Of a DNA stretch of 64,000 nt, positions 50,301 to 58,807 are shown piece by piece. Each line of letters starts with the position of its first letter. Position 1 is the stretch's first letter. The notes beneath the pieces are model-generated. The model was not told the DNA's origin. It saw only the letters and a program-made list of their open reading frames with translations, and searched no databases. Made by a program: the position numbers and the translations under genes. The stretch comes from CAZSXU01 sp964610505 (GTDB taxonomy: Bacteria; Arandabacterota; Arandabacteria; JAGLYR01), in NCBI GenBank assembly GCA_964610505.1, contig CAZSXU010000020.1, positions 8,856 through 72,855 on the forward strand. The letters run 5' to 3'.

Positions 50301-51665
50301 ATGTCGGCAAGGTTGGGATGGGTCGCGTCCGGAGTCGCCGTTGCAGTCCTGGCCGCCGCCCACGCCGCCCAGACAGAGGGCGGCGGAGCGCGGAGTACGC
50401 TGGGTACCCAGCGGTACGAGCATTTCGAACGGCCGCAGGCTTGCGGGACGTGCCACACGGATTTCGCCCGCCAGCATGAGCAGGCCATGATGTCCCAGGC
50501 GTACATTCACGAGTGGGACGAGATCGAGTACTTCGAACTGGCCGTCCCTCACGCTCGGAAGGAACCGAAGATGGCGGGGATCGAGGCCGAATGTAACGGC
50601 TGCCACTCCCCACTGGCGTACCTAGCCGGCGACATCCCCCCGAAACGCCCCGCGGAAGGTACACGGGCCAACGAAGGCGTGTCGTGCGATCTGTGCCACA
50701 CGGTCACCGGATATTCGGGGGACGTGCCCGTGAACTTCAACTGGGTCGTCTCTCCGGGGAAGATCAAGCAGGGCCCGAGGCCGGGACGCGTGAGCCCCCA
50801 CCACGAGACGCGTGAGAACCCGTTCACGCGTTCGGCCGAATTCTGCGGGACTTGTCACAACGAAATGAACTCGTGGGGTCTGTACGTCAAGTCGACGCAG
50901 CTCGAGTGGAAGGACGGCCCTCACGGAAAAGCCGGAATCGTCTGCCAGGACTGCCATATGCCGCCGGCCGCCGGGCGGACCGCTCTCATGGGAGAATCCC
51001 TCCCCGACGCGCGCCAGCACCTCTTTCACGGCGCCCACGATCGGGGAAAACTGTCGGGCGTGATCGAGGTGCGAATCCATCCCGAGACCCGGGAGGTGGA
51101 ATGGGGAGACCCGATTCGGCTGACGGCCGTTCTGGTCAATGCCAAGGCCGGCCACAAGGTACCCAGCGGTTCCTCGGAGGAGAGGGTTCTCTGGCTGGAC
51201 GTGACGGCCACCGACGCGGATGGCCGCACGTATCATCTGCCTGTGGACCCGAAAGGCTTCGACGGCGAGCCGTACACCATCGCCTCGGACACGGCGTTGG
51301 CCTACCAGGACATCGGCGACATACAGGACCTCGCCGATTTCAGGGGCCTCAAGCGCGATGGGATCGTGCCCGCCGGGGACCGCATCTTCCGCCTTCCCTA
51401 TTTCGATTCGAAGGGCCGCATGACGATTTGCCAGTGGAATACGGCCTCGTTCGGGGTCGATTACCGAATCGCCCCCCTCGAGGCGGTGATGGAAACGTTC
51501 ACCTGGCAGCCGCCCGACGAGATCGCAGAGGGCACAGTCACGGTCACCGCCCGGGTGTATTACTCGCGGATCGTGTCGTCGGTGGCGGAGTTCCTGAAGG
51601 TTCCGGACTACGATTGGGAAACCGTGGAGATCAGTTCGCATTCCACGACATTCGAAGTCTTCTAG
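50301..51665 (+). CDS. Periplasmic pentaheme c-type cytochrome
   Basis: The protein has 454 residues with a signal peptide ending at about HAAQ. Five heme-attachment motifs C-x-x-C-H begin at residues 48, 98, 129, 182 and 215 (CGTCH, CNGCH, CDLCH, CGTCH, CQDCH), all in the first half. Spare histidines (HHETRENPF, HLFHGAHDRG) may be distal ligands. The second half (about 240-454) is a beta-sandwich-like domain without hemes (AKAGHKVPSGSSEERVLWLD). The layout resembles cytochrome c554/NapC-like multiheme electron carriers. It is followed 13 bases later by the cytochrome-porin gene. Confidence 0.9.
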   Translation: MSARLGWVASGVAVAVLAAAHAAQTEGGGARSTLGTQRYEHFERPQACGTCHTDFARQHEQAMMSQAYIHEWDEIEYFELAVPHARKEPKMAGIEAECNGCHSPLAYLAGDIPPKRPAEGTRANEGVSCDLCHTVTGYSGDVPVNFNWVVSPGKIKQGPRPGRVSPHHETRENPFTRSAEFCGTCHNEMNSWGLYVKSTQLEWKDGPHGKAGIVCQDCHMPPAAGRTALMGESLPDARQHLFHGAHDRGKLSGVIEVRIHPETREVEWGDPIRLTAVLVNAKAGHKVPSGSSEERVLWLDVTATDADGRTYHLPVDPKGFDGEPYTIASDTALAYQDIGDIQDLADFRGLKRDGIVPAGDRIFRLPYFDSKGRMTICQWNTASFGVDYRIAPLEAVMETFTWQPPDEIAEGTVTVTARVYYSRIVSSVAEFLKVPDYDWETVEISSHSTTFEVF

Positions 51666-51678
51666 ACGGAGGAGAGAC

Positions 51679-52854
51679 ATGGATCTCAGACGATTCGCTC
51701 TGAGCGTCTGTCTGGCGATGCTTGCGTGCGGCCTCGTGCGGACGCCGCACGCGGAGGGCGCACCGGCTTTCGCCCGTAAATACCGGGTCTCGTGTACCAC
51801 GTGTCACGCCCCACCGCCCCGCCTCAAGGCCTTCGGAGAGGAGTTCGCAGGCGGCGGGTTCCGCATGGAAGAAGGTCAGGAGCCCACTCGGGCGTACGCC
51901 GACGTCGGCGACCCACTCCTGCTCCTTCCGCGGGATCTCCACATCGGCATTCGCATGGAAGGGTTTGCTTCCTGGAAGGAAGACGCGCGGGCCGAGACGG
52001 ACGCCGAGTTTCCGTGGGTGTGGAAGATCCTGTCGGGAGGTCCCATTTCGGACAAGGCCTCGTATTACTTCTACTTCTTGATCGAAAGAGGCGAAGTGGT
52101 CGGACTGGAGGACGCCTACCTTCAGTGGAACGGCCTCTTCGGCCTGCCGGTCGATGTGATGGCCGGCCAGTTCCAGGTGTGCGACCCCCTGTTCAAACGG
52201 GAACTGCGTTTGGAGAGGTCCGACTACCTGATCTACAAGGCGCGCGTCGGTCACTCCAGCGTGGACCTGACCTACAACCGGGGTCTGATGTTCGGCTGGA
52301 CGTTCCCGGGAGAGATCGAGACCTTTCTTGAGGTCGTGGCGGGCAACGGAATCTCCCACGCCGACGAGAGCCAGGACTTCGACAAGGACAAGTACAAGAA
52401 CGTCGCCCTTCGGTTGACGCGCTCGATCGGCCCGATCCGCATCGGGGGTTTCGGGTACTATGGCAAGGAGAAGGGCGACAGCTCCGGGGTCAACGTGATG
52501 AAGTACTGGGGCTACGACTTCACCGTGGCCCTGGGCAACCGCGTCGAAGTCAACGGACAATACCTGGAGCGGCGGGACGACAACCCCATGTTCCTGGATA
52601 AGCCCGCGGACGAATACGAGACGATGGGCGGGTTGGTCGAGGTCCATGTTTTCCCGCAGGGACAGGACGGTCGCTGGGTCCTCACGGGCCTCTACAACTA
52701 CGTCGATTCTCACGACGACAGTGCAAAGGCGGAAACGGTGTCCCTCACGATCAACCGCCTCCTGGCCCGAAACCTCCGTTTGCTGATGGAATTCGGCCGA
52801 GACATTGAATACGAGGCCAGCCGAGGGACCCTCGGCCTGCTGGCCGCCTTCTAG
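51679..52854 (+). CDS. Outer-membrane monoheme cytochrome-porin fusion
   Basis: The protein has 391 residues with a GGAGGAGA site. After the signal peptide a single heme motif CTTCH (Cys39-His43) lies in FARKYRVSCTTCHAPPPRLK. The remaining 330 residues are amphipathic strands typical of a porin barrel (SYYFYFLIERGEVVGLEDAY, LTYNRGLMFGWTFPGEIETF, VEVNGQYLERRDDNP), ending in the aromatic LLAAF that marks outer-membrane proteins. One N-terminal heme fused to a barrel is the architecture of Cyc2-type iron oxidases and of related exporters of electrons. The preceding pentaheme protein could be its periplasmic partner. Direction of electron flow is unknown. Confidence 0.82.
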   Translation: MDLRRFALSVCLAMLACGLVRTPHAEGAPAFARKYRVSCTTCHAPPPRLKAFGEEFAGGGFRMEEGQEPTRAYADVGDPLLLLPRDLHIGIRMEGFASWKEDARAETDAEFPWVWKILSGGPISDKASYYFYFLIERGEVVGLEDAYLQWNGLFGLPVDVMAGQFQVCDPLFKRELRLERSDYLIYKARVGHSSVDLTYNRGLMFGWTFPGEIETFLEVVAGNGISHADESQDFDKDKYKNVALRLTRSIGPIRIGGFGYYGKEKGDSSGVNVMKYWGYDFTVALGNRVEVNGQYLERRDDNPMFLDKPADEYETMGGLVEVHVFPQGQDGRWVLTGLYNYVDSHDDSAKAETVSLTINRLLARNLRLLMEFGRDIEYEASRGTLGLLAAF

Positions 52855-52971
52855 TCCGCACGGATCAACGGCGGAGGTTCGCGCGTCAAGCAGGCTGGGC
52901 GTGTCGGGTCGAGAGTGCGCGCAGGGAATACGGGAAGCGCGACGCTCCCCATACTGATCAGCGGAAGAGAC

Positions 52972-54411
52972 TCATGAGTCCGAGCGCCCCAGCGTCTTCG
53001 CCTTCTCGGTGAGCAGCCGCCAGGCCTCCGCCACCTCCGCCCGCGTCGTGTACAGCTGCCCGATGGACATGCGAAGGGCGTAGCGCCCGCCCAGGACCGT
53101 GTGGCTGAGATGCACGCGCCCCGCGTCGTTGACCGCCGCCAGGAGAGCCCGATTCAGTCCGTCCAGATTCGAGTCGTCCAGATCCACTCCCCGCGGCCGA
53201 TACCGGAAACACACGAGTCCCAGCGGAACGGGCGCCATCCGCTCGAAACCCGGATGGGCGTCCACCCAACCTGCAAACTCCTCGGCCAGCGCGATGTGCC
53301 GGCGGACGATCTCGCGAATACCCTCGACCCCGTATGAACGGATCACGAACCACAGCTTGAGCGCGCGAAAGCGGCGTCCCAGCTGAATCCCCCAGTCCCG
53401 GAAATTGGCCACCTCCGCATCGCGTGCCGTCTTGAGGTATTCCGGGGTCATGCTGAAAGTGTGGAGTAGCGCGTCCACGTCGCGAACGAAGTAGGCGGAG
53501 CAGTCGAAGTTCGTGAACATCCACTTATGGGGATTGAAGACGAAGCTGTCCGCAAGCTCGATTCCGTCCATCATGAAACGCTTCTCGGGAAGGACGGCCG
53601 CCGTGCCCGCGTAGGCCGCGTCCACGTGGAACCACACCGAGTGCTTCCGGCAGATCTCCCCGATCGGCCGAATCGGATCGAGAGCCGACGAGGATGTCGA
53701 GCCGATCACCCCCACGACGCACGTGGGCCGGAACCCCGCGGCCCGGTCCGTCCCAATCGCTTCCTCCAGAGCATCCGGCACGAGCGCGTAGTGGTCGTCG
53801 ACCGCGATTCGGCGGAGCCGATCCAACCCGAGCCCGGCCAACTTCACGCCCTTGTCGATGGAGGAGTGGGCCTCGGTCGAGGCATACACGGTGAACCGGT
53901 CGGCCCCCTCCGCCGCTCCCCCGCGTCGGGCAAACGTGTATTCGGTCACGCGTTCCCGGGCGCAGAGGAGCGCAACCAACGTCGAGGTCGAGGCCGTGTC
54001 CTGGATCACACCGGTGAAGCCCTCGGGCATGCCGAGCATCCGTCGCAGCCATTCCATGACGACCTGTTCCAGTTCGGTGGCCGCCGGGGAGGTTTGCCAC
54101 GACATGCATTGGGCCCCGATCGTTGCGGTCAGCATCTCGGCGAGGATCGAGGGGGGGCTGTTGTTCGCCGGGAAATACGCGAACCAGCCGGGGTGATTCC
54201 AGTGCGTCATCCCAGGAAGGATCAGGTCCTTGAAGTCCCGCACGAGCGAGTCGAAGGGTTCCCCCTTCTCGGGCGGCGACCCGGGCAAACGATTCCGAAT
54301 GTCCCCGGGTTCCGTTTTCGGCACCACCGGCAGATCGCGAACGTTTTCGATGTAGTCCGCCATCCAGTCGACCAACTCGTGGGCGTGCCGCCTGAACTCC
54401 TGGGTCTCCAT
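52972..54411 (-). CDS. PLP-dependent group II decarboxylase family enzyme (aromatic amino acid type)
   Basis: The protein has 479 residues, with the start behind GGAGGCGCA. The PLP lysine is Lys296 in FVFNPHKWMF, with the ring-stacking His182 (STEAHSS) and Asp264 (FHVDAAYAG) in place. WQTSPAATELEQVVMEW and YFPANNSPPSILAEML are family marks. In the mobile catalytic loop, where decarboxylases have a Tyr (D-Y-x-x-W-x-x-x-L-G-R-R-F-R), this protein has Phe337 (ANFRDWGIQLGRRFR). In plant enzymes a Tyr to Phe change here converts decarboxylation into aldehyde synthesis with H2O2 and NH3 release. Aromatic specificity is inferred from overall similarity. It stands alone. Confidence 0.88.
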   Translation of the reverse strand: METQEFRRHAHELVDWMADYIENVRDLPVVPKTEPGDIRNRLPGSPPEKGEPFDSLVRDFKDLILPGMTHWNHPGWFAYFPANNSPPSILAEMLTATIGAQCMSWQTSPAATELEQVVMEWLRRMLGMPEGFTGVIQDTASTSTLVALLCARERVTEYTFARRGGAAEGADRFTVYASTEAHSSIDKGVKLAGLGLDRLRRIAVDDHYALVPDALEEAIGTDRAAGFRPTCVVGVIGSTSSSALDPIRPIGEICRKHSVWFHVDAAYAGTAAVLPEKRFMMDGIELADSFVFNPHKWMFTNFDCSAYFVRDVDALLHTFSMTPEYLKTARDAEVANFRDWGIQLGRRFRALKLWFVIRSYGVEGIREIVRRHIALAEEFAGWVDAHPGFERMAPVPLGLVCFRYRPRGVDLDDSNLDGLNRALLAAVNDAGRVHLSHTVLGGRYALRMSIGQLYTTRAEVAEAWRLLTEKAKTLGRSDS

Positions 54412-54512
54412 TGCGCCTCCCGGAAAAGATCCTGGCCCATCTCCATTCACAATAGCAATCTCCGGCGAACCGCGCACGGATTCTTTCGCCCCGACATGAA
54501 AGTCCAACAACC

Positions 54513-54600
54513 CAGCCACAGATTTGACGGATGTCCCAGAGGATCCTCCCGGAAAAGCGCGAGAGAGATCCGAAAACCGGGAGCCGAAAGCCGGAACCGA
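54513..54600. repeat. Partial composite-element end plus GAAAGCCG word array
   Basis: AGCCACAGATTTGACGGATG (about 54513-54532) is a single terminal array in left orientation. It is followed by GAGAGATCCGAAAACCGGGA and similar words up to the stop of the MFS gene. No inner hairpin is left, so it is a fragment or a solo end. Confidence 0.5.
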
Positions 54601-55782
54601 CTATCCCCGGTCAGCCGGACTGCCGTCGCGCCCCCTCCGCCTCCAGATGGTTTCCTGAGCCAGGAGTCCCACGAGAACCACCACGCCGCAGAACCAGTAC
54701 GGCAGGCGCAGATTACCGAGCGCGCTCGCCAGAAGCCCGCCGGTCAGCGGGATCAGCAGATTCCCGGCTCCCAGGAGGGATTCATGAATCCCGGCCCGGT
54801 GACCTCGGCCGACATGGCCGGCCAGACTGTACGTGATGCTCGCGTGATACGCCAGGCCGAGACTGAGTCCCAGCGGAAGGGCCGATAACAGAATCAGCGG
54901 AAGCGGGCGTGCGAAGGAAACGAGGACCACGGCCACACCCATGGCACCCTGGATCGTGTAGGCCGGCAGCCTCCGGAACTTCCAGCCCTGGTAGGTCCGC
55001 AGGAGAAGGAAAGCGAGCGTCTGCACGAGAAAGATGAGCGAAAGGTACACCCCAAAGGACCCGGAACCGAGGCCGATCTCCACCATGAGTTTTGGATACT
55101 GGGTGTTCAACGTGTGGCCGACACCGAAGGCGATCGCGTTTGCGAGCCAGGCCATATGGAGAAACGCCCGCAGATCCCCGGATCGAATCTGCTTGAATTC
55201 GGCCCGCTCGTCATCGAGTTCGTCCGGGACCTCCGCCCGCTTGCGGGGAATCACGAGCATCATCACCAGCATCACCGCTGATGCCAGAAGGAGAATCGGC
55301 CCCGCGCCGGACCGGGCGTACAGGCTCCCGGCGACGAGGAACCCCATCGCCTTGCCCGTGCTCCAGAACACGTTGAACAGTCCGATGTTCTTTTCCAGGG
55401 ACCTCACGTTCCCCTCATCGGCCAAGGCGGCCTGAATGGGCGGCCAGAAAAATCCCATCCCCAGACCGACCAGAGGGAGGACGGGAAGAATCTGGACGAC
55501 CGACGGAGCTCTCAGAACCAGCAGGCATCCCCCCGCGAACACGACGCACCCCAGGCGGGCCAGCAGCAGCCGCGAGAGTTTGTCCGACAGGCGCCCGGCG
55601 AACACGGTCGTCAGCACGTAGGTCGAGGACGCGATGGCAGGGAGAAGACCCAGCTCGGCCGGCGTTGCACCAAGACCGATCGCCTTGAAGGGAATCGCCG
55701 TCCAAACGAGGTAGAGCGCAAAATCCGTGACGAAGGCCGTGAGGTTGATTCTGAAAACTCTTCTGGACATTCCTGGCACCAT
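54601..55782 (-). CDS. MFS transporter
   Basis: The protein has 393 residues with about twelve hydrophobic helices. The loop 2-3 signature G-x-L-S-D-R/K-x-x-R is present as FAGRLSDKLSRLLLARLG. The central loop is acidic (KRAEVPDELDDERAEFKQI). It is a drug/sugar-type major facilitator of unknown substrate. It is on the same strand as the PLP enzyme, with a repeat-filled gap of 189 bases between, so a shared transcript is uncertain. A second start lies 12 bases inside (MSRRVF). Confidence 0.85.
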   Translation of the reverse strand: MVPGMSRRVFRINLTAFVTDFALYLVWTAIPFKAIGLGATPAELGLLPAIASSTYVLTTVFAGRLSDKLSRLLLARLGCVVFAGGCLLVLRAPSVVQILPVLPLVGLGMGFFWPPIQAALADEGNVRSLEKNIGLFNVFWSTGKAMGFLVAGSLYARSGAGPILLLASAVMLVMMLVIPRKRAEVPDELDDERAEFKQIRSGDLRAFLHMAWLANAIAFGVGHTLNTQYPKLMVEIGLGSGSFGVYLSLIFLVQTLAFLLLRTYQGWKFRRLPAYTIQGAMGVAVVLVSFARPLPLILLSALPLGLSLGLAYHASITYSLAGHVGRGHRAGIHESLLGAGNLLIPLTGGLLASALGNLRLPYWFCGVVVLVGLLAQETIWRRRGRDGSPADRG

Positions 55783-55802
55783 CCCCGTGGCGTTCCCTTG
55801 GA

Positions 55803-56160
55803 GGAGACCGCAACCACAGATGTCACGGATTCAGACCCAAGAGCCATGATCCGCAGATTGCGCAGATTCGGAAAACCAATAACTCAGCGGCGGCCGATTG
55901 CCCGTTCCTGCAAGGTGACGAAGATGGGCCAAAGAAGCGAAAGCCGAGAGCCGAAATCTACCACCTTTGGGCCGGCCGCGGTGAAGGTCCGCCGGATCGC
56001 AGGCCCGAGCGTGGCTTTTCAGTTTGAGCGAATCGTGACCCTCTTTGCCGATCCGGATCCTCACTCACGCTCCTGGCCAGGTGATGCCGGACCTTTGCCG
56101 CGGCGCAAGGCCCGAACTTCAGAAAGTCGAAAGTCGAGAGCCGAGAGTCGATACCCCTAC
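55803..56160. repeat. Repeat mosaic: ATCTGTG-type words, GAAAGCCG arrays and a split family-2 copy
   Basis: The 395-base spacer is made of dispersed repeats. In order: CCACAGATG and GCAGATTGCGCAGATTCGG words (about 55805-55872); GCGAAAGCCGAGAGCCGAAA (about 55937-55956); the left half of family 2 (GGTGAAGGTCCGCCGGAT at about 55979-55996); an unrelated stretch of some 90 bases; the right half CCGGACCTTTGCCGCGGCGC (about 56088-56107); and GAAAGTCGAAAGTCGAGAGC (about 56116-56135). The GAAAG arrays flank the family-2 copy on both sides. No coding sequence is visible. Confidence 0.65.
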
Positions 56161-56177
56161 TCCGGGCCGGGCGCAGG

Positions 56178-57947
56178 TTACCGAATGACGGCGAACTTGC
56201 CGAACACCGGCCCTTCGAAGCCTTCATCCCACACCTTAACCGAGAAGAAATACAACCCCGGGGCCAGGGAACCCGGCCGTCCCTCAAGCCAGTCCCAGCG
56301 CACGCGGTTGGGTCCCGAAACGGTACCCTGTTCCTCGGCAAAATCGTCATAGCGCCGGAAGAACGAAGCGATCTCCCGGCCTTCCAACGAAAAGACCTTG
56401 ATCCGGACGTCCATTCCGTGTGAGAGCTGGTAGTGGAACACCAGATCGTCCAGCCGATGTTCGTTCAGCTTCACGGGATTGGGGTACGCATATACGTCAA
56501 ACACAACCGTCTTCGGCGCCGCCACCACCACCGCACGCATTCCCTCGTTGTTGTCGGGATCGGAATCCAGGCCCGGCGAGTCGGGCACCACGCGAACCCT
56601 CACCTCTCTCATTCCGATGGTCTCCTCGTCCGGGACCCACGGAACGGTCACGTACTTCCACGTCCCTCGAGGCAGGTCCAGCATCACCGGGTGGCTCGAG
56701 ACCTGCCGCACGCCTCCCCCCACCGGACCTTCCATGACCGACACCGTGAATGCAACCGGCCCATCGGTGGCCACCCCCAGATTCCAGACCGCCGCGAGGA
56801 CCGTTATCGAATCCCCGACCGAGACCCGATCCGGGCGCACAATGACACCGTTCTCGGGAACCTTGAAATCCCGCACCGCTCCCCCATCGGCAAGAAGGGC
56901 CAGGGAACCCGCAAACATCGAGGCGATCGTGGCGGTGAGAGGAATCGAGACGTTGCCGACCGTATCGGCAACGGTGTGGTAGTGTGGATTGAATTCACTG
57001 GAGTCGCCCTCGATGTTCTCCCAGCAGGACATGGCCGGATATCCCTCGCGCATAAAGGGGCCGTGATCGCTCCGGTTGACCAAGTGGTCGGGAATCTCCA
57101 CCTTGGCGGGGTTGAGGTCGAGATTCAACGAGTCGGTCATTTCGATCAGCCAGTCGACGAGCCACTCCGAGCGGTCGTTGCCCATGAGAACCGTACTCTT
57201 CCGGCCCTCCGGATCGTATCCCACCATGTCGATATTGAGGACGCCCAGAATGGAGTCACCGTTTGCCACGGCCTCTTCGACGTAATGCTTGCTGCCCAGC
57301 AGACCGTACTCCTCTCCCGTGAACACCACGAACCTGAGATCGAAATCGAAGCTCATCGCTCCCAGGACCCGAGCGCACTCCAGGACGCAGGATACGCCCG
57401 TGCCGTTGTCGTCCGCGCCCGGCGCCGGGTGTTCGGTCCAGTCCCAGCCACCGGTCCGCTTCGCGATCGAATCGTAATGCCCGCAGAGGATGTAGGCGCC
57501 CCCGCCTCCGGCTCCCCTGTGGAGCCCGACGCCGTTGTAAACCTCCTTCACGGAGGTCTTGTCGCCCTCTTGGCAGGAAACCTCGAAAGGCTGCCGCCAC
57601 ACGCTGTCTCCGGGAGCGGACAGGAAATCGCCCAGTTTCTCCTCGATGAAAGCCAGAGCCTCGTCGGTGGTCTCATCCCGAAGGTACTGGCGCGTGCGCA
57701 GACTTCCGTCGGGATAGGTGCTGAGGCTCCGCAGATAGGATTCAATGGAATCCGGCTCGACCCGATCCGCCGCCTGTCTCGCGGCCTCCAGATTCAGAGA
57801 GCCCGGAGTGCGGAGATCGGCCAACGCCCTCTCCAGCGCCGGCGGCACTTTCGATGTCGCACCGAATCCGGCAACGGGCGGAATCCCGGCCGCCGCCAGA
57901 ACGATGACCAGTCCGGCCGATCGTCGTCTCAACTTCGTCCCGTTCAT
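56178..57947 (-). CDS. Secreted M28 zinc aminopeptidase with FlgD-Ig-like C-terminal region
   Basis: The protein has 589 residues with the start behind GGAGGAGG. Signal peptide: GLVIVLAAAGIPPVAGFGA. The M28 metal ligands are His157 (CGHYDS), Asp180 (GADDNGTG), Glu212-Glu213 (TGEEYG), Asp240 (LNIDMVGYD) and a His in FNPHYHTVADT. The catalytic domain ends near residue 370. An adhesion-type beta domain follows (ITVLAAVWNLGVATDGPVAF). The end is a FlgD-Ig-like module (VYAYPNPVKLNEH, RVRWDWLEGRPGSLAPGLYF, FGKFAVIR), pointing to the cell surface. It should release N-terminal residues from peptides, complementing the C25 and M14 enzymes. Confidence 0.9.
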   Translation of the reverse strand: MNGTKLRRRSAGLVIVLAAAGIPPVAGFGATSKVPPALERALADLRTPGSLNLEAARQAADRVEPDSIESYLRSLSTYPDGSLRTRQYLRDETTDEALAFIEEKLGDFLSAPGDSVWRQPFEVSCQEGDKTSVKEVYNGVGLHRGAGGGGAYILCGHYDSIAKRTGGWDWTEHPAPGADDNGTGVSCVLECARVLGAMSFDFDLRFVVFTGEEYGLLGSKHYVEEAVANGDSILGVLNIDMVGYDPEGRKSTVLMGNDRSEWLVDWLIEMTDSLNLDLNPAKVEIPDHLVNRSDHGPFMREGYPAMSCWENIEGDSSEFNPHYHTVADTVGNVSIPLTATIASMFAGSLALLADGGAVRDFKVPENGVIVRPDRVSVGDSITVLAAVWNLGVATDGPVAFTVSVMEGPVGGGVRQVSSHPVMLDLPRGTWKYVTVPWVPDEETIGMREVRVRVVPDSPGLDSDPDNNEGMRAVVVAAPKTVVFDVYAYPNPVKLNEHRLDDLVFHYQLSHGMDVRIKVFSLEGREIASFFRRYDDFAEEQGTVSGPNRVRWDWLEGRPGSLAPGLYFFSVKVWDEGFEGPVFGKFAVIR

Positions 57948-58147
57948 AATCCTCCTCCGGACAATCCCTCGGCGTTCCGTCCAGACGTCCCCGAACCCCT
58001 TACTCTTCTTCAGGTTATCAGTGAGCCGGATGGTCGTCAACGTCAAGTTCCGACTCTTAAAGACTTGAAGCAGACGCCACAATGTGCTACGTACGAGGTT
58101 GGGATGGTGATGGGAAGCTGGCAAAACCGACGCGGAGCCGAAAACGA

Positions 58148-58807
58148 ATGACCGAACCCTTTGCCGTTCAGGGATGTGCACTGCTGGCCATCGCTACCGG
58201 TAAACGCGCCCAGACACTTCGGGAGCTGAGAGATCACCTCGAAACGGTTGATCTGGAGTGCATCTACCATCATTTCTGGGGCGACATGCTGAGGCCCAGT
58301 TTCGACGAGCCCGAGTTCGCCAACGATTTCGCCTCGTGGGCGCGGCACGGACTTCACGATCACAAACTCGCGGAACGTCTGGGGGTCATCGACCCGACCG
58401 AGTTCGACAGCCTGGAGGACCTGCGGCAGGAGGTCGTCGAGGTGATCGAGGAGCGCCTCGACGAGGGCGAAATGGTGCCCTGGTCCCGGTCGGATCAACA
58501 GTTCCATTTTCTTCGTTCGCAGATCGTCGTCTTCGACATCGGCATTCGCGTTCGCAAACCCAGTCGCCTGACGGATGTCATTCCAAAGATGTACGCGGGG
58601 AGCATCTTCTACCACTTCATCGACGCCCGCCGGCGCACCGACTACAACCTGGACGATTTCAGGGCATGGCTGTGGGGATTCGGGGACGAATACCGAGAGT
58701 TGATCGACCGGATCGCCGCCATCGATCCCTATTTCTCCACGCTGGCCGGACTCCGAATTCGCCTCTCCTCCCTGTTCAAGGACTACTTCGCCGGGAGGAA
58801 AGGATGA
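58148..58807 (+). CDS. DUF5752 family protein
   Basis: The protein has 219 residues and two related halves: DLECIYHHFWGDML with SLEDLRQEVVEVIEERL, and SIFYHFIDARRRT with TLAGLRIRLSSLFKD, each with a FANDFASWA/LDDFRAWLW helix. This duplicated pattern is DUF5752, which is typically encoded before trehalose or glycogen-type glycosyltransferases, as here. Its stop overlaps the next start by four bases (ATGA), so translation is coupled and a regulatory or scaffolding role in trehalose synthesis is likely. An in-frame start at 58082 lacks a ribosome site. Confidence 0.8.
   Translation: MTEPFAVQGCALLAIATGKRAQTLRELRDHLETVDLECIYHHFWGDMLRPSFDEPEFANDFASWARHGLHDHKLAERLGVIDPTEFDSLEDLRQEVVEVIEERLDEGEMVPWSRSDQQFHFLRSQIVVFDIGIRVRKPSRLTDVIPKMYAGSIFYHFIDARRRTDYNLDDFRAWLWGFGDEYRELIDRIAAIDPYFSTLAGLRIRLSSLFKDYFAGRKG

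Noticed and set aside
56114..56152. GAAAGTCG arrays as a CRISPR remnant
   Set aside because: The repeats are 7-8 bases with no unique spacers, and no cas gene is present.
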